The notes under the pieces were generated by a model that saw only the letters and a program-made list of their open reading frames with translations, was not told the DNA's origin and searched no databases. Shown here piece after piece: positions 43,808 through 53,600 of a stretch of 64,000 nt of DNA. The position numbers and the translations under genes were made by a program. The DNA lies in NCBI GenBank assembly GCA_965249225.1, contig CBDFLT010000009.1:806001-870000 (forward strand), given 5' to 3'. Source of the stretch: CBDFLT01 sp965249225 (GTDB lineage: Bacteria > Chloroflexota > Dehalococcoidia > Lucifugimonadales > G963668185). Every line of letters starts with the position of its first letter. Position 1 is the stretch's first letter.

Positions 43808-45037
43808 TCAGGCCTCGGACGCCAGTCTGTCGGCGTCCTGCAGCAGACGCTGAAAGTCCTGCAAGAATCGGGCGGCGGCAACCCCGTCCGCCACACGATG
43901 GTCAACGGACAGAGTGACGTACATGGTAGGCCGTGCGGCGATTTTCCCCTGCCAGGCAACGGCCCGCTCCTTGATACCGCCGGTGGCCATGATGGCCGCC
44001 TGAGGCGGGTTTATGATCGCCTGAGGCAAATCGACGTCAAACATCCCCAGGTTCGTCAGGGTGAACGTTCCGCCCGCGAAATCGTCCAAGGCCAGCCGGC
44101 CGGCCTGGGCCTTATCCACCAGCTCCTTCCTCCGCCGCGCCGTGTCGGCCAGAGATAGGCTATCGACGTCGCGGACCACGGGCACCGTAAGCCCCTGCTC
44201 GGTATCCACGGCCATGCCTATGTTAAAGTCGCGATTGAGCTTGACCTTCCCGTCCGCCCACTCCGCATTGAGAAGTGGGTGATCCTTCAACGTGAGCCCC
44301 AGGCACCTGAGCAACAGGTCCGTGTAGGTGAACCTCAGTCCGTGCTCCTTTTCAAAGGCGGGCAACCGTTCCTCACGATAAGCAACCAGCGCCGCGGCAT
44401 CGAGCTGGGAGGACAGGTAAAAGTGTGGCGCCGTCTGAAAGCTTTCGGCCAGGCGCTGGGCGGTGATCCTCCGGACCGCGCTCAGCTCCTGATACTCAGC
44501 CTCGGTATCAGGCGGTGCCGCCCCTGCTCCGTCAGCGGCCTTAAGCACATCCTCCTGCATTATTCGCCCGCCCGGGCCGGTCCCGGTGATGGTTTGGAGG
44601 TCGACATTGTGCTGTTGTGCCAGCCTCCGGGCCGCCGGCGAGACCGGGACGCGCGCACCCTTGGATAGCGCCGGGCCAGGTGCGGGCGCCGTGGGCTGCG
44701 CTGCGGCCTTGGCCGTCTCCGCCGCCGGGACATCGGCCGGAGCCGAGATTATGTCCTCAAGGGCGATCTTGCCTTCCTGGATCGCCTTAAGCTCATCCTG
44801 GGACTCAGCGACGACGGCGATGCTCTTGCCAACGGGGAGCGTCGTTCCCGGCTCGATCAGCGTCTTAGCCAAGAACCCCGACACAAGGGCCTCCACCTCC
44901 TGCACCGCCTTGTCCGTCTCAACCTCGAAGAACGCCTCTCCCTTCTGGACGGAGTCACCCTCCTTTTTGATCCAGGAAACCAGGGTACCCTCCTCCATCG
45001 TCAGTCCCAGAAGAGGCATGACAACATCTATTGCCAT
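43808..45037 (-). CDS. dihydrolipoamide acyltransferase (E2) of a 2-oxoacid dehydrogenase complex
   Basis: 409 residues with one N-terminal lipoyl domain (lipoyl-Lys in EVETDKAVQEVEA, about 36-48), an Ala/Pro-rich linker and a peripheral-subunit-binding domain (VSPAARRLAQQHNVDL, about 135-150). The C-terminal catalytic domain has the SVDHRVADGVAAARFL active-site block. ATG 45037 was chosen because MAIDVVMPLLGL begins the lipoyl domain and GGAGG lies upstream; an earlier in-frame start adds an unrelated tail. With the E1 genes it forms most of a complex. E3 is not in the window and must come from elsewhere. Confidence 0.93.
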   Translation of the reverse strand: MAIDVVMPLLGLTMEEGTLVSWIKKEGDSVQKGEAFFEVETDKAVQEVEALVSGFLAKTLIEPGTTLPVGKSIAVVAESQDELKAIQEGKIALEDIISAPADVPAAETAKAAAQPTAPAPGPALSKGARVPVSPAARRLAQQHNVDLQTITGTGPGGRIMQEDVLKAADGAGAAPPDTEAEYQELSAVRRITAQRLAESFQTAPHFYLSSQLDAAALVAYREERLPAFEKEHGLRFTYTDLLLRCLGLTLKDHPLLNAEWADGKVKLNRDFNIGMAVDTEQGLTVPVVRDVDSLSLADTARRRKELVDKAQAGRLALDDFAGGTFTLTNLGMFDVDLPQAIINPPQAAIMATGGIKERAVAWQGKIAARPTMYVTLSVDHRVADGVAAARFLQDFQRLLQDADRLASEA

Positions 45038-45230
45038 CCTAAGCACCTCCGGCGTTAGACGCCTGTGCGCACCGCACACGTGAAATCAACTGGCCCGGCA
45101 CGTCGCCGGCATACCACGAACTAATGGGGATCGTTGCCCCGGTTTTTAGACCGGGCGAAATGGCTCCTCCTTAGAAAAAGAAGCGGGGACCTCGGATTTA
45201 GTAAGGGCGCGCACGCGCGACACCCCACAA

Positions 45231-45269
45231 ACTCAGGACAGAAGCATACCACGCTTCTACTGCCTGAGT
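45231..45269 (-). terminator. two-step hairpin between the permease genes and E2
   Basis: Inverted repeats ACTCAGG/CCTGAGT (outer) and AGAAGC/GCTTCT (inner) around a 7-base loop, about 55 bases after the permease stop on the minus strand. No T tract follows, so termination is tentative. It could also act in the long leader of the E2 transcript. Confidence 0.4.
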
Positions 45270-45323
45270 GAGCACCGGTTTGTTGTTAGAGCCCTGAAAG
45301 CCCTTGCCTATAGCGGCCCGGCG

Positions 45324-46193
45324 TTAAACCTTGGTAGGAATTTCGATCCCGATCCCAGAGCCGGGCAAAAGCCGCTTATACCAAGGAAGGGCGGAGCGGG
45401 GCTGGGCATCGGCCAACTCTCGCTTGAGCCAGTTCTCGATGAGATTGATCGACCGCGCGGCCGGGAAGCTAATGACCAGGTAGAAAAGGGCCGCGCCCGT
45501 GTACAGCTCGAAGAATCGGTAGGTGATTCCAGTCCAGTACCTGGTCTGGAACAGCAGCTCCTCGATCGCCACTACCGAGACAAAGACCGAGTCCTTGAAC
45601 ATGCCGATGAAGTAGCTGCCCATGATAGGTATAACCGTGCGAAAAGCTTGAGGCAAGATGACGCGACGCATGATCACACTGCTCGACATGTTGAGAGCGG
45701 TAGCCGATTCTATTTGTCCGGTGGCGACCTTTGAGATTCCGGCTCGGTAAATCTCTGAGAGATACACTCCATAGTAGTTTCCGAGAACGAACACCCCGAG
45801 GTAAAACGCGGGGACCACAATCCCGAAGCTGGGCAAAATCGAGTACGCGGCGAAGAGCTGAACTAATAGAGGGGTATTGCGGATAAACTCGAAAAATGCC
45901 GAGACGGGGATTCTTATCGTCCAGTGGCCGTACATGCGAATGATGACCACCACAAACCCCACAGACATGGCGAAAGCGAACGCCAGCAAGGTGACTTTTA
46001 CCGTGACCACGGCCCCCTCGGCCAGGTAAGGCAGGAAATCGACGAATTTCTCCCAGCTAAATGGAGGGCGGTGGTCTTCAGACCAACTCTTTGCGCTATC
46101 CCAGAGGCCAGAGTAGTAGATGACCGTCCCTATCAAGACTATGGCCAGCAGCGGAGCAAAGCGTTTTATGGGAAGTGATCTTACGACGTTCAT
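45324..46193 (-). CDS. ABC transporter permease, polar amino acid type (1)
   Basis: HisM/GlnP-like permease of 289 residues with about six transmembrane helices. The ATPase-contact EAA loop reads ATALNMSSSVIMRRVILPQA (about 188-207). The FEFIRNTPLLVQLF segment is characteristic of amino-acid permeases. It follows the second permease gene by 44 bases, so the two probably form a heterodimer. Its ATPase is not adjacent. Confidence 0.92.
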   Translation of the reverse strand: MNVVRSLPIKRFAPLLAIVLIGTVIYYSGLWDSAKSWSEDHRPPFSWEKFVDFLPYLAEGAVVTVKVTLLAFAFAMSVGFVVVIIRMYGHWTIRIPVSAFFEFIRNTPLLVQLFAAYSILPSFGIVVPAFYLGVFVLGNYYGVYLSEIYRAGISKVATGQIESATALNMSSSVIMRRVILPQAFRTVIPIMGSYFIGMFKDSVFVSVVAIEELLFQTRYWTGITYRFFELYTGAALFYLVISFPAARSINLIENWLKRELADAQPRSALPWYKRLLPGSGIGIEIPTKV

Positions 46194-46237
46194 TTACTTA
46201 CTTCTTCCTCTTCCTCAACGGCTAGTCACCCCATAGA

Positions 46238-47011
46238 TCAGGCGGGGTAGGCTACCTTCCGCTCCATCCATTTAACGACGAAGGTGGAGGGGTAGCTCAT
46301 GCAGAAATAGAACATGGCCACGAGCCCCCATATGAGCGCGGTCTCGAACGTCCTCACCGTTAGGATCGAGCCCTGATAGGTCAGATCATGTACCGAGATG
46401 AGAGAGACGATAGCGGTGGCTTTGAACAACTCGATGATGTCGTTACCTAAGGGCGGCAGCAAAATGCGAATCGCCTGCGGAAATATGATCTTCCGCATCG
46501 TTAAGATATACCCCATACCTAACGATCTAGCCGCCTCGTACTGAGACTTGGATATGGACTGAAAGCTGGCCCGCACAGTCTCGGATATGTAAGCTGCGAA
46601 GCCGATGCTCAGGCCGATGACGGCGGCTGGGAAGGGATTGATGAAGAAGCCGAAAAACGGCAGGACGTAAAAGATGTATAGAAGCTGGATCAGGAGGGGC
46701 GTGCCGCGGAAGATCTCGATGTAGGTCGCCGTCACCCCCCGGATATAGGGATTGTTGGATAGCCTGAGTATGCCAACGAAAAACGCTATCGCCAGCATCA
46801 AGGGAATCGTCGTTATGGTCAGGCGAAAGGTCACAACCGCGCCCTTGGCCAGGAACGGCAGATACTCCCTAGTATCTTGCAGCACCTCGTTGTCTCCGCA
46901 CGCCGTGAGGAGAAGCGTGGAGACCATCACGCCGAAAACTAAAATCCTTGGCCTCGTCAACTGGTACCACCTACGCAACTCAATACCATTAACCAGAGAC
47001 ATCCATTGCAT
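46238..47011 (-). CDS. ABC transporter permease, polar amino acid type (2)
   Basis: 257-residue permease with the EIFRGTPLLIQLLYI segment and EAA loop EAARSLGMGYILTMRKIIFPQA. The N-terminus is odd: residues about 24-40 read like a lipoprotein signal (VMVSTLLLTACGDN) before the usual LPFLAKGAVVTFRLT start. This resembles the ends of the binding lipoproteins upstream and may be a remnant of recombination with such a gene, or simply the first membrane helix. The start codon is not fixed by a clear Shine-Dalgarno. It has its own candidate promoter. Confidence 0.9.
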   Translation of the reverse strand: MQWMSLVNGIELRRWYQLTRPRILVFGVMVSTLLLTACGDNEVLQDTREYLPFLAKGAVVTFRLTITTIPLMLAIAFFVGILRLSNNPYIRGVTATYIEIFRGTPLLIQLLYIFYVLPFFGFFINPFPAAVIGLSIGFAAYISETVRASFQSISKSQYEAARSLGMGYILTMRKIIFPQAIRILLPPLGNDIIELFKATAIVSLISVHDLTYQGSILTVRTFETALIWGLVAMFYFCMSYPSTFVVKWMERKVAYPA

Positions 47012-47096
47012 GTCAGCGTAAAGCTACAGGTCCCTTGGGAATTTTCACAAGAGGCCCTCTGCTCAGCACTTTGGGTCGTGTATACCCTATACGACG

Positions 47097-47124
47097 AGTA
47101 TACCTTCCGAGGTTCCGCATGCAA
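47097..47124 (-). promoter_or_regulatory. candidate promoter of the permease genes
   Basis: Minus strand: -35 TTGCAT (47124-47119), 16-base spacer, -10 TATACT (47102-47097), between the hairpin after the binding protein and the permease start. It would give the permeases a separate transcript. Confidence 0.4.
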
Positions 47125-47196
47125 GGTCCCACGGGGCAGGCGTGTCGCCGCAAGACGACAATCTGACGGCCCGGTTTTTCGTGATCGGAAACAGGT

Positions 47197-47229
47197 TTAC
47201 CGGCCGAGTTGATTGAACTCGGCCGGTAA
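47197..47229 (-). terminator. hairpin after binding lipoprotein gene 1
   Basis: Perfect 14-bp inverted repeat TTACCGGCCGAGTT/AACTCGGCCGGTAA, loop GATTG, 42 bases after the stop on the minus strand. An almost identical hairpin follows the next binding-protein gene. No strong T tract. Confidence 0.65.
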
Positions 47230-47270
47230 GTGTCCCTAAGCTAAGTGCTTTCCCCTAAGCCGTAGCGAGC

Positions 47271-48287
47271 CTATTCCGGTTTGCAGCCGTAGTTGTTGTG
47301 CCGGCCGTCACCGAAATCGGTGCAGCAGTTCGCCTTTGTGAAGCTCGCGTCCAGCATGAGCGAAACGGGGAAGCCGTTCTTCGTGGCCAGCTCCTTGATA
47401 ACGCCTTCGTTTTTCAGCTCGACGATCGTGGGGTTCCAGTACTGTTCCACAAAGTCGGCATCCTCAATCCGGAAGAAGTGGCCCGAATTGTAGTACTTGG
47501 GGGACCTGAACGGTACCGCTATGTCGAGCCCCTCCTCTTTCCCCTGCGTGTCGACGTAGTTTTGCACGAAGGTGGCCGTATACACGACGGCGTCGGAACG
47601 GCCGGTCTTCAGAGACTCGATGGCCTGGCTCTGCTCGCCGAAACCGAGGACCCGCTCCTCGGAGACTCCAAATTCCTCGCGCGCGATGACGATCTCAGCA
47701 CCGATGCTCCCGGCCATCACCAGGTCCGAGTCCACAAAGTCGTCGAAGCTGTGGATGTCCTCGGGATTGCCCTCCTTGACCAGGGCCGCGATGCCCTGCG
47801 CCTGATAGGGGTCGGTGTAGGTAACCGTCTGGCATTTTTCGGGTGTTGTGTCCATGCCGACTGGAACGTTGTCCACGCGGCCGGACAGCACGCCAGGGAC
47901 CAATCCCTCCCAGGCCAGGTGGACACAGATGACATCGATGCCCAGGCGACTGCCCACCTCGCGGGCCACGTCGATATCCAGCCCTGTGCATTCGCCCGCA
48001 TCGTTGATGTACCCGTAGGGCGCCTCCTGCGAGAACCCGAGCCTCAAGCCTTCCTGACGGTACCTTTCCAGAGCGGGTAGCGGGGTGGCCTCCACCACCA
48101 CTTCCTTCTCAACCACCACCTCCTTCACCACCTCGACGAATACCTCCTTCTCCACCACCACCTCTTTCTCGACGATAACGGGCGCCGGGGCCGCCACATC
48201 ATCGTCGCCACAGGCCGCCGCCAGTGCTCCCACCAGCGCCAGCCCGAAGGCGAGAACCATCCATTGCCAATATCGCTTTTGAATCAC
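47271..48287 (-). CDS. ABC transporter substrate-binding lipoprotein, family 3 (1)
   Basis: Extracellular solute-binding protein of the polar-amino-acid class, 338 residues. Signal peptide with lipobox LAAAC (about 22-26), then a linker of Val/Glu/Lys runs (VEKEVVVEKEV...) to about residue 72, then the two-lobed domain with CTGLDIDVAREVG, SGRVDNVPVGM and FTYTDPYQAQG-like blocks. Six cysteines are shared with the other three binding proteins, including a C-terminal CC and NYGC near the last residue. It starts at a GTG behind AGGAGGG. It lies upstream of the permeases. Ligand unknown. Confidence 0.92.
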   Translation of the reverse strand: MIQKRYWQWMVLAFGLALVGALAAACGDDDVAAPAPVIVEKEVVVEKEVFVEVVKEVVVEKEVVVEATPLPALERYRQEGLRLGFSQEAPYGYINDAGECTGLDIDVAREVGSRLGIDVICVHLAWEGLVPGVLSGRVDNVPVGMDTTPEKCQTVTYTDPYQAQGIAALVKEGNPEDIHSFDDFVDSDLVMAGSIGAEIVIAREEFGVSEERVLGFGEQSQAIESLKTGRSDAVVYTATFVQNYVDTQGKEEGLDIAVPFRSPKYYNSGHFFRIEDADFVEQYWNPTIVELKNEGVIKELATKNGFPVSLMLDASFTKANCCTDFGDGRHNNYGCKPE

Positions 48288-48333
48288 CTGCTTACCCTCC
48301 TGACTTTGGAACCGATTTTCATAACCGAAAATA

Positions 48334-48372
48334 GACTTACCGGCCGAGATAATCGAACTCGGCCGGTAAGTC
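48334..48372 (-). terminator. hairpin after binding lipoprotein gene 2
   Basis: 15-bp inverted repeat GACTTACCGGCCGAG/CTCGGCCGGTAAGTC with a 9-base loop. It is a duplicate of the hairpin at 47197-47229, together with the following TAAGCTAAGTGCTTTCC flank, showing that the duplication unit includes the 3' region. Confidence 0.65.
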
Positions 48373-48408
48373 CCTAAGCTAAGTGCTTTCCGCTAAGCCG
48401 TAGCGAGC

Positions 48409-49425
48409 CTATTCTGCCCCACAGCCGTAGTTCTGGAACCGGTCGTCACCGAAATCGGTGCAGCAGCCCGCCTTTGTGAAGGTCGCGTCCAGCATGAGCG
48501 AAACGGGGAAGCCGTTCTTCGTGGCCAGCGCCTCGATGACGCCTTCGTTTTTCAGCTCCACGATTGCTGGGTTCCAGAACTGATCCACGAAGTCGGCATC
48601 CTCCGCCCGGAAGAAATGGCCCGAGTTGTAGTACAGGGGTGACCTGAACGGTATGGCTATATCGAGCCCCTCCGATTTCCCCTGCTCATCAACGTAGCGT
48701 TGTACGAACGTAGCCGTATACACGACGGCGTCGGCACGGCCGGTCTTCAAAGCCTCGATGGCCTGGGTCTGCTCGGCGAAACCGAGGACCCGCTCCTCGG
48801 GAACGCCGAAGTCCTCGCGCGCGATGACGATCTCAGCGCCGATGCTCCCGGCCATCACCAGGTCCGAGTCCACAAAGTCGTCGAAGCCGTGGATGTCCTC
48901 GGGATTACCCTCTTTTACCAGGGCCGCGATGCCCTGCGCCTGATAAGGGTCGGTGAAGGTCAAAAACTCGCATCGGTCGGGCCGAAGCCCCATTCCGACG
49001 GGAACGTTGTCCACGCGGCCGGCCTGCAGGCCAGGGATCAATCCCTCCCAGGCTAGGTGGACACAGATGACCTCAATTCCCAGCTTCTCGCCCGCCGCAC
49101 GGGCCACGTCGATATCCAGCCCCGTGCATTCGCCCGCATCGTTGATGTACCCGTAGGGCGCCTCCTGCACGAACCCAAGCTTTACGCCGTTTTGACGGTA
49201 CTTCTCCAGAGCGGGTAGCGGCGTGGCCTCCACCACCACTTCCTTCTCCACCACAATCTCCTTCACCACCTCGACGGCCACTTCCTTCTCAACCACCACC
49301 TCCTTTTCGACGATGATGATCTCGGGCGCCACCTTCTCATCGTCGCCACAGGCCGCCGCCAGTGCTCCCACCAGCGCCAGTCCAAAGGCGAGAACCATCC
49401 ATTGCCGGTATCGCTTTTGAATCAC
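48409..49425 (-). CDS. ABC transporter substrate-binding lipoprotein, family 3 (2)
   Basis: 338 residues, a tandem duplicate of binding protein 1 with the same signal peptide (lipobox LAAAC), Val/Glu/Lys linker and domain plan. Differences cluster in the ligand-side loops (GLRPDRCEFLTFTDPY versus DTTPEKCQTVTYTDPY), so the two may bind different ligands for the same permease. The C-terminus keeps CC..NYGC..E. A promoter shared in sequence with binding protein 4 lies about 55-85 bases upstream. Confidence 0.92.
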   Translation of the reverse strand: MIQKRYRQWMVLAFGLALVGALAAACGDDEKVAPEIIIVEKEVVVEKEVAVEVVKEIVVEKEVVVEATPLPALEKYRQNGVKLGFVQEAPYGYINDAGECTGLDIDVARAAGEKLGIEVICVHLAWEGLIPGLQAGRVDNVPVGMGLRPDRCEFLTFTDPYQAQGIAALVKEGNPEDIHGFDDFVDSDLVMAGSIGAEIVIAREDFGVPEERVLGFAEQTQAIEALKTGRADAVVYTATFVQRYVDEQGKSEGLDIAIPFRSPLYYNSGHFFRAEDADFVDQFWNPAIVELKNEGVIEALATKNGFPVSLMLDATFTKAGCCTDFGDDRFQNYGCGAE

Positions 49426-49480
49426 CTGCTTACCCTCCTAAGTCTTGGTGTTCACATACCTCGATCCTCGAACCCGTAAC

Positions 49481-49509
49481 GTTATACCACAAAGTACCCA
49501 TCTGCGCCA
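49481..49509 (-). promoter_or_regulatory. promoter of binding lipoprotein gene 2
   Basis: Minus strand: -35-like TGGCGC (49509-49504), 17-base spacer, extended -10 TGG-TATAAC (-10 at 49486-49481). The block TTTGTGGTATAACGT recurs upstream of binding lipoprotein gene 4. Confidence 0.55.
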
Positions 49510-49660
49510 CAAGTAAGCGCAAGGTATCCGCAGGATCAGCTTCGTTAGGACGCAGCAACCATACGTTTGAGCGTGGCCTCAGGATAATCACTCAAGCCAG
49601 TAGAGGAGCTAAACGAGGCCCAGCAGCCTTCATTAGTCTGTTGTTGAGTCCGTTGGGCAT

Positions 49661-50560
49661 CTACTGGACGCCCTCCCCCCAGTCGGCTACCCATATCGTT
49701 CCGATCTCTATCTCTTCGACTTGCGAAACCGACGCCGCCTCTCCCTCCCCGTCTTCAGGGGCCAGCCCGCTTATGACCCGGTGCTTTGGGACCTCAGCGA
49801 CGTCCGAGGCGCCGGATCCGCGGACTTCAGGGAACCACATGATGTTGGCACCCGGTTTTACCACGATATCAGCCGGACTGAAAGAGCCATCCTCCTGGAT
49901 CGCAACCAAGATATTTCCCGTTTGCCCTCCGGCGTCGTCAACCGTTATGGACCCTATATTGGCCGGAGCGAAGTGGTGATAGTAGGGTATAGTCATGCCC
50001 TCAAGTGTGGCCGGAACCTCGTACTCGTACAACTCTATGCCACGAAATAGCATGGTCGGAGACCTGAACAGCGTGCCAGAGGCCTCTAAATCGAGGCCTG
50101 CTTCTCCCTCGCCTGCGGTTCCGCCGGAACTAAAGGTGATGAGGAATTTCCCCCTGAGATTGCTTGTGAACTGCGTGGTGGTCACAGTAACCGGACCGAC
50201 CTGCTCCGCTATCTCGTAACCGCGGATGCGGAACACACCTACCTCCTCCGACTCTATGTTCAGCGTGACCGCGTCGCCCTCCCTGACCTTGATGGCATTC
50301 TGAACCTGCCGCGGACCCGGCTTAGGGTCCAGCTTTATCCTGCCATCCTTGTCGATCTCAATGTCCCACTTCCTGCTCTCAGCCTTGACCTCGCCGTCAG
50401 AGTCGCCTCCACCGGCCCCACCATCAGAGTCGCCTCCACCGCAACCGCCGGTCAACAGGAGCGATCCCAAGACGAAAGCGGCCAGGAGCACAAGCACACG
50501 AACGGCGCCGTTGGTCCGCCAACCTCCTGGCACCAGATAATCGATGATTAGCATTGTCAT
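49661..50560 (-). CDS. lipoprotein with cupredoxin-like domains
   Basis: 299-residue exported protein. Signal peptide with lipobox LTGGC (about 36-40), then a Gly/Asp/Ser-rich linker. Two beta-sandwich segments look cupredoxin-like: one about 88-160 (KVREGDAVTLNIESEE ... GKFLITFSSGG) and one about 225-275 (FSPADIVVKPGANIMWFPEV). The copper-binding Cys-His-Met set is not complete in either, so copper binding is doubtful. It lies 77 bases downstream of the permease/propeller fusion and is probably co-transcribed. Function unknown. Confidence 0.65.
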   Translation of the reverse strand: MTMLIIDYLVPGGWRTNGAVRVLVLLAAFVLGSLLLTGGCGGGDSDGGAGGGDSDGEVKAESRKWDIEIDKDGRIKLDPKPGPRQVQNAIKVREGDAVTLNIESEEVGVFRIRGYEIAEQVGPVTVTTTQFTSNLRGKFLITFSSGGTAGEGEAGLDLEASGTLFRSPTMLFRGIELYEYEVPATLEGMTIPYYHHFAPANIGSITVDDAGGQTGNILVAIQEDGSFSPADIVVKPGANIMWFPEVRGSGASDVAEVPKHRVISGLAPEDGEGEAASVSQVEEIEIGTIWVADWGEGVQ

Positions 50561-50637
50561 ACGTCTCCCTCGTAAGTCATGATAGCTTCGCTAAACCAAC
50601 TGTCAACCGCCTCCACGACCCCTGCCAAGACACGTGT

Positions 50638-53600
50638 CTATGGGCAGGCTATACAGGCCTGACCGTAGTCATTGGCCGAACCCCGCAACGATGCCGTGGC
50701 ATCTACCTCGATCACGTGGAGCTTCTGATTGGCGGGGACATTATACAGGGTTTGGACAAGGCCGCTGGGCCAGGTGATCTCCACGACGTCCGCCTGAGCG
50801 CTACGCTCCAGACCAAAGTAGGCGCCGATCTCACTGCCCGAGCCGTAACCCGCTCCGCTCCGGACCTCTCGAAGCTGCGTTATCCCATTGGCGGTTACCC
50901 GTACCTTGGCACCGATCCCGTCGCGATTGCTGACCGTTCCCTCGGTCGTGATCGCCAGCCAGTTGTTGCCCCGGCCCTCGTTCCGGTAGAGGGCCGTCGG
51001 TGAGCCGTAGTTGCCCACGTAGAGGTCGAGGTAGCCGTCGTTGTCGTAGTCACCGTAGGCCAGTACGCGGGCCCGGTCGGGGCTGTCCGCTCCGCTGAGT
51101 CCGGAGACGTCGGTGAAGGTGCCGTCGCGGTTGTTTCGGAACAGGACGTTGGGCTGGAGGAGCGGGTCTGACTCGGCGCTGTCGCCCAAGTCTCTCAGGT
51201 TGCCGGTGTTCAGATAGGCGTCCAGCCAGCCGTCGTTGTCGTAGTCGATGAAGGCGACACCCCAGCTAACGGCGTTACCGTTGTCGATATTGGAGTGGCC
51301 CACCCCGGCCCGGTCGGTCACGTCCTCAAAGGTCCCGTCACCGTTGTTGTGATAGAGGAAAGGCCGGCGGATGTTAGACATGAACAGGTCCTCAAAGCCG
51401 TCGTTGTCGTAGTCGCCGACCGCCAGACCCATCCCGGACAAGGCCGCGTCGGCGCCGGAGGCATCCGTGACCTCGGTAAAGGTCCAGCCGCCGTCGCCGT
51501 CCGGGCCATCGTTTCGCCATAGAACATTACCTTCGTACGCCAGTCCGATGAAGATGTCGTTCACCAGGTAGATGTCCGAGTCGCCGTCGTAATCGTAATC
51601 GACGAAGCTGGCGGCGAAGCCCGTGGCCGTTTTCATCCCATCCATCCCCAACAATCGGGTCACATCCTCGAAGGTGCCGTCGCCGTTGTTGTGGTACAGC
51701 ACGTCCCGGGCAAGGGGGTCGGACTTGGGGTCCCCTCCGGTCCTGATATGGGACGCATCGGTCTTCAACTGTGAGTAGTGGTTCGTTAAGTAGATGTCCA
51801 GATGGCCGTCGAGGTCATAGTCCCCCCAGGCGGCGGACATACCCCGGCCGGGATGGCCCACACCGGCGATGGCAGTCACGTCGGTGAAGGTGCCATCACC
51901 GGTGTTTTGGAAAAGCATGTTGGGACCGAAATTCAGCACGTACAGGTCACGGTAGCCGTCGTTGTCGTAATCGGCGAAGGCAACGCCGTTGCTCAGAGCG
52001 GCCGGCAGGTCCACTCCCGCCTCCGCCGCTCGGTCGGTAAACGTACCGTCACGGTTGCTGTGAAATAGCGCGTTGCCGCCGATCTGGTTTGTGACGTAGA
52101 TATCTAAGAAGCCATCCTTATCGTAATCTTCGAATGCGACCCCGTTTCCAAAGGTGAGCTCCTCGTCTTCGGGATTGGGAACGTGCCGCAATAGCGCACC
52201 CGCTTGTGCCGTGATATCTGTAAACAGTGGCGGCGACTGTTCGCCGACGGTGAAGGCGTACGTCTTACGGGCGATCTCGACGCCCTCCTCCTCACATCTG
52301 AACCGCAGCGCCATCTCACCCGTCCCATCGGTGAGCGCTCCGATGTCGAATGTCACAAACCCCCCATCTCGGCCCAGCGGATCGATGGAAAAGTGCTCGC
52401 CGTAGACCTCCTTGGTGGGAATAACACTTCCGTCAGGCATCACAAGCTCGACAAATATGATGCCTTCAACCGTATTAGCCCTATTGTTCTCGAAGCCCTG
52501 GAAAACCCTTATCTCCCCCGGCTCAGACATATGGGTGGCGGCTGGTGTCACCATCAGGACCAGGCTATTGCCCTGATGAGCGCCGGCCGATTCGTAAAAG
52601 GAAGCCGGAATATCAGAAAGCACACGAGAGGGCGTTTCGGCCTTGCCAACGCTGTTCACCACATCGTCCACGTCCGCAGTGTGAAGGGGGGTTGTTATGG
52701 ATTTGGTTAACGAGTCTGCAAGCCCACCTGATGCCTCGGTGCCCCCGATCGCGCCGAGACCCATCACGACCAGGCCCCCAACAAGTCCCACCGTCCAGGT
52801 GGCCGCCGCGAAGGTGACGATGGCACGCCTCGGCATGATTTTCGCAAGCCCCCAGAACGTCACCGGGCCACCCGCCGCGGCGGCGAACAACAGGGTAGCG
52901 GCGGGAGCGGTGCCCATCCCCATAAGCAGCAGCAGAGCCACCAGGGGAATCTCGAACAGCAACGGCACGTTGATCAGGATGCCGAAGGTCGCCGCTATCA
53001 GCACTCCCTGGACATTGTTGCCCAGGTACGTCGATATCGTCCCCTCACTTATCCACTGAATCGCCAGGCCGCTGGCGAAGCCCGCCACTATCATGATGGG
53101 CCCCATGCGCACCAGATAGCCTACGGTCGCCTTCGCCCAATCGCGGAACGCCTCCGTGAGCACCGGCCCCCACCGAGAGACCTCATCTTCATCGCCCGGC
53201 TCTGTGTCCTCAGGCTCGCCAGACGAGTCCTGTCCGCGCTTGCCCAACACCATTACCACAAGCGGTCCTATGAGCAGGCCCGCCGCGATGCTCAAGACGA
53301 TGCGGCTGACCCCCAGCATCGGGGCGAACACGAGGGTGACCATGACAAGTGCCGGAATGTTCAGGGTGGAGGAGCCCTGTATCATCGATATGGTGCCTTC
53401 GATGCCCACACCCCTCCTGCGAAACGCGGCCGAGACCGGCACTATGCAGGCCGAGCACAGGTTCCACACGGGACCCAGGGCCAGGCCCTTTAGCGTCCGA
53501 CCGAACACGCCTCCAGCAGAAAAACCCCTACCGCTGGACCGGGGAAACAAAAAACCCTGGGTCAACCCGGCCACCACGAAGGCGAAGGTCATGCCCACGG

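Larger units (their letters stand above)
47197..49440 (-). repeat. tandem duplication of a binding-lipoprotein unit
   Basis: Two units of about 1.14 kb, each comprising the lipoprotein gene, the 3' flank TAAGCTAAGTGCTTTCC and a long GC hairpin. The 5' flank (TAAGCAGGTGATTCAAAAGC) is also shared. Within each gene the Val/Glu/Lys linker is itself made of short GAGGTGGTGGTTGAGAAGG-like units. Confidence 0.75.
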
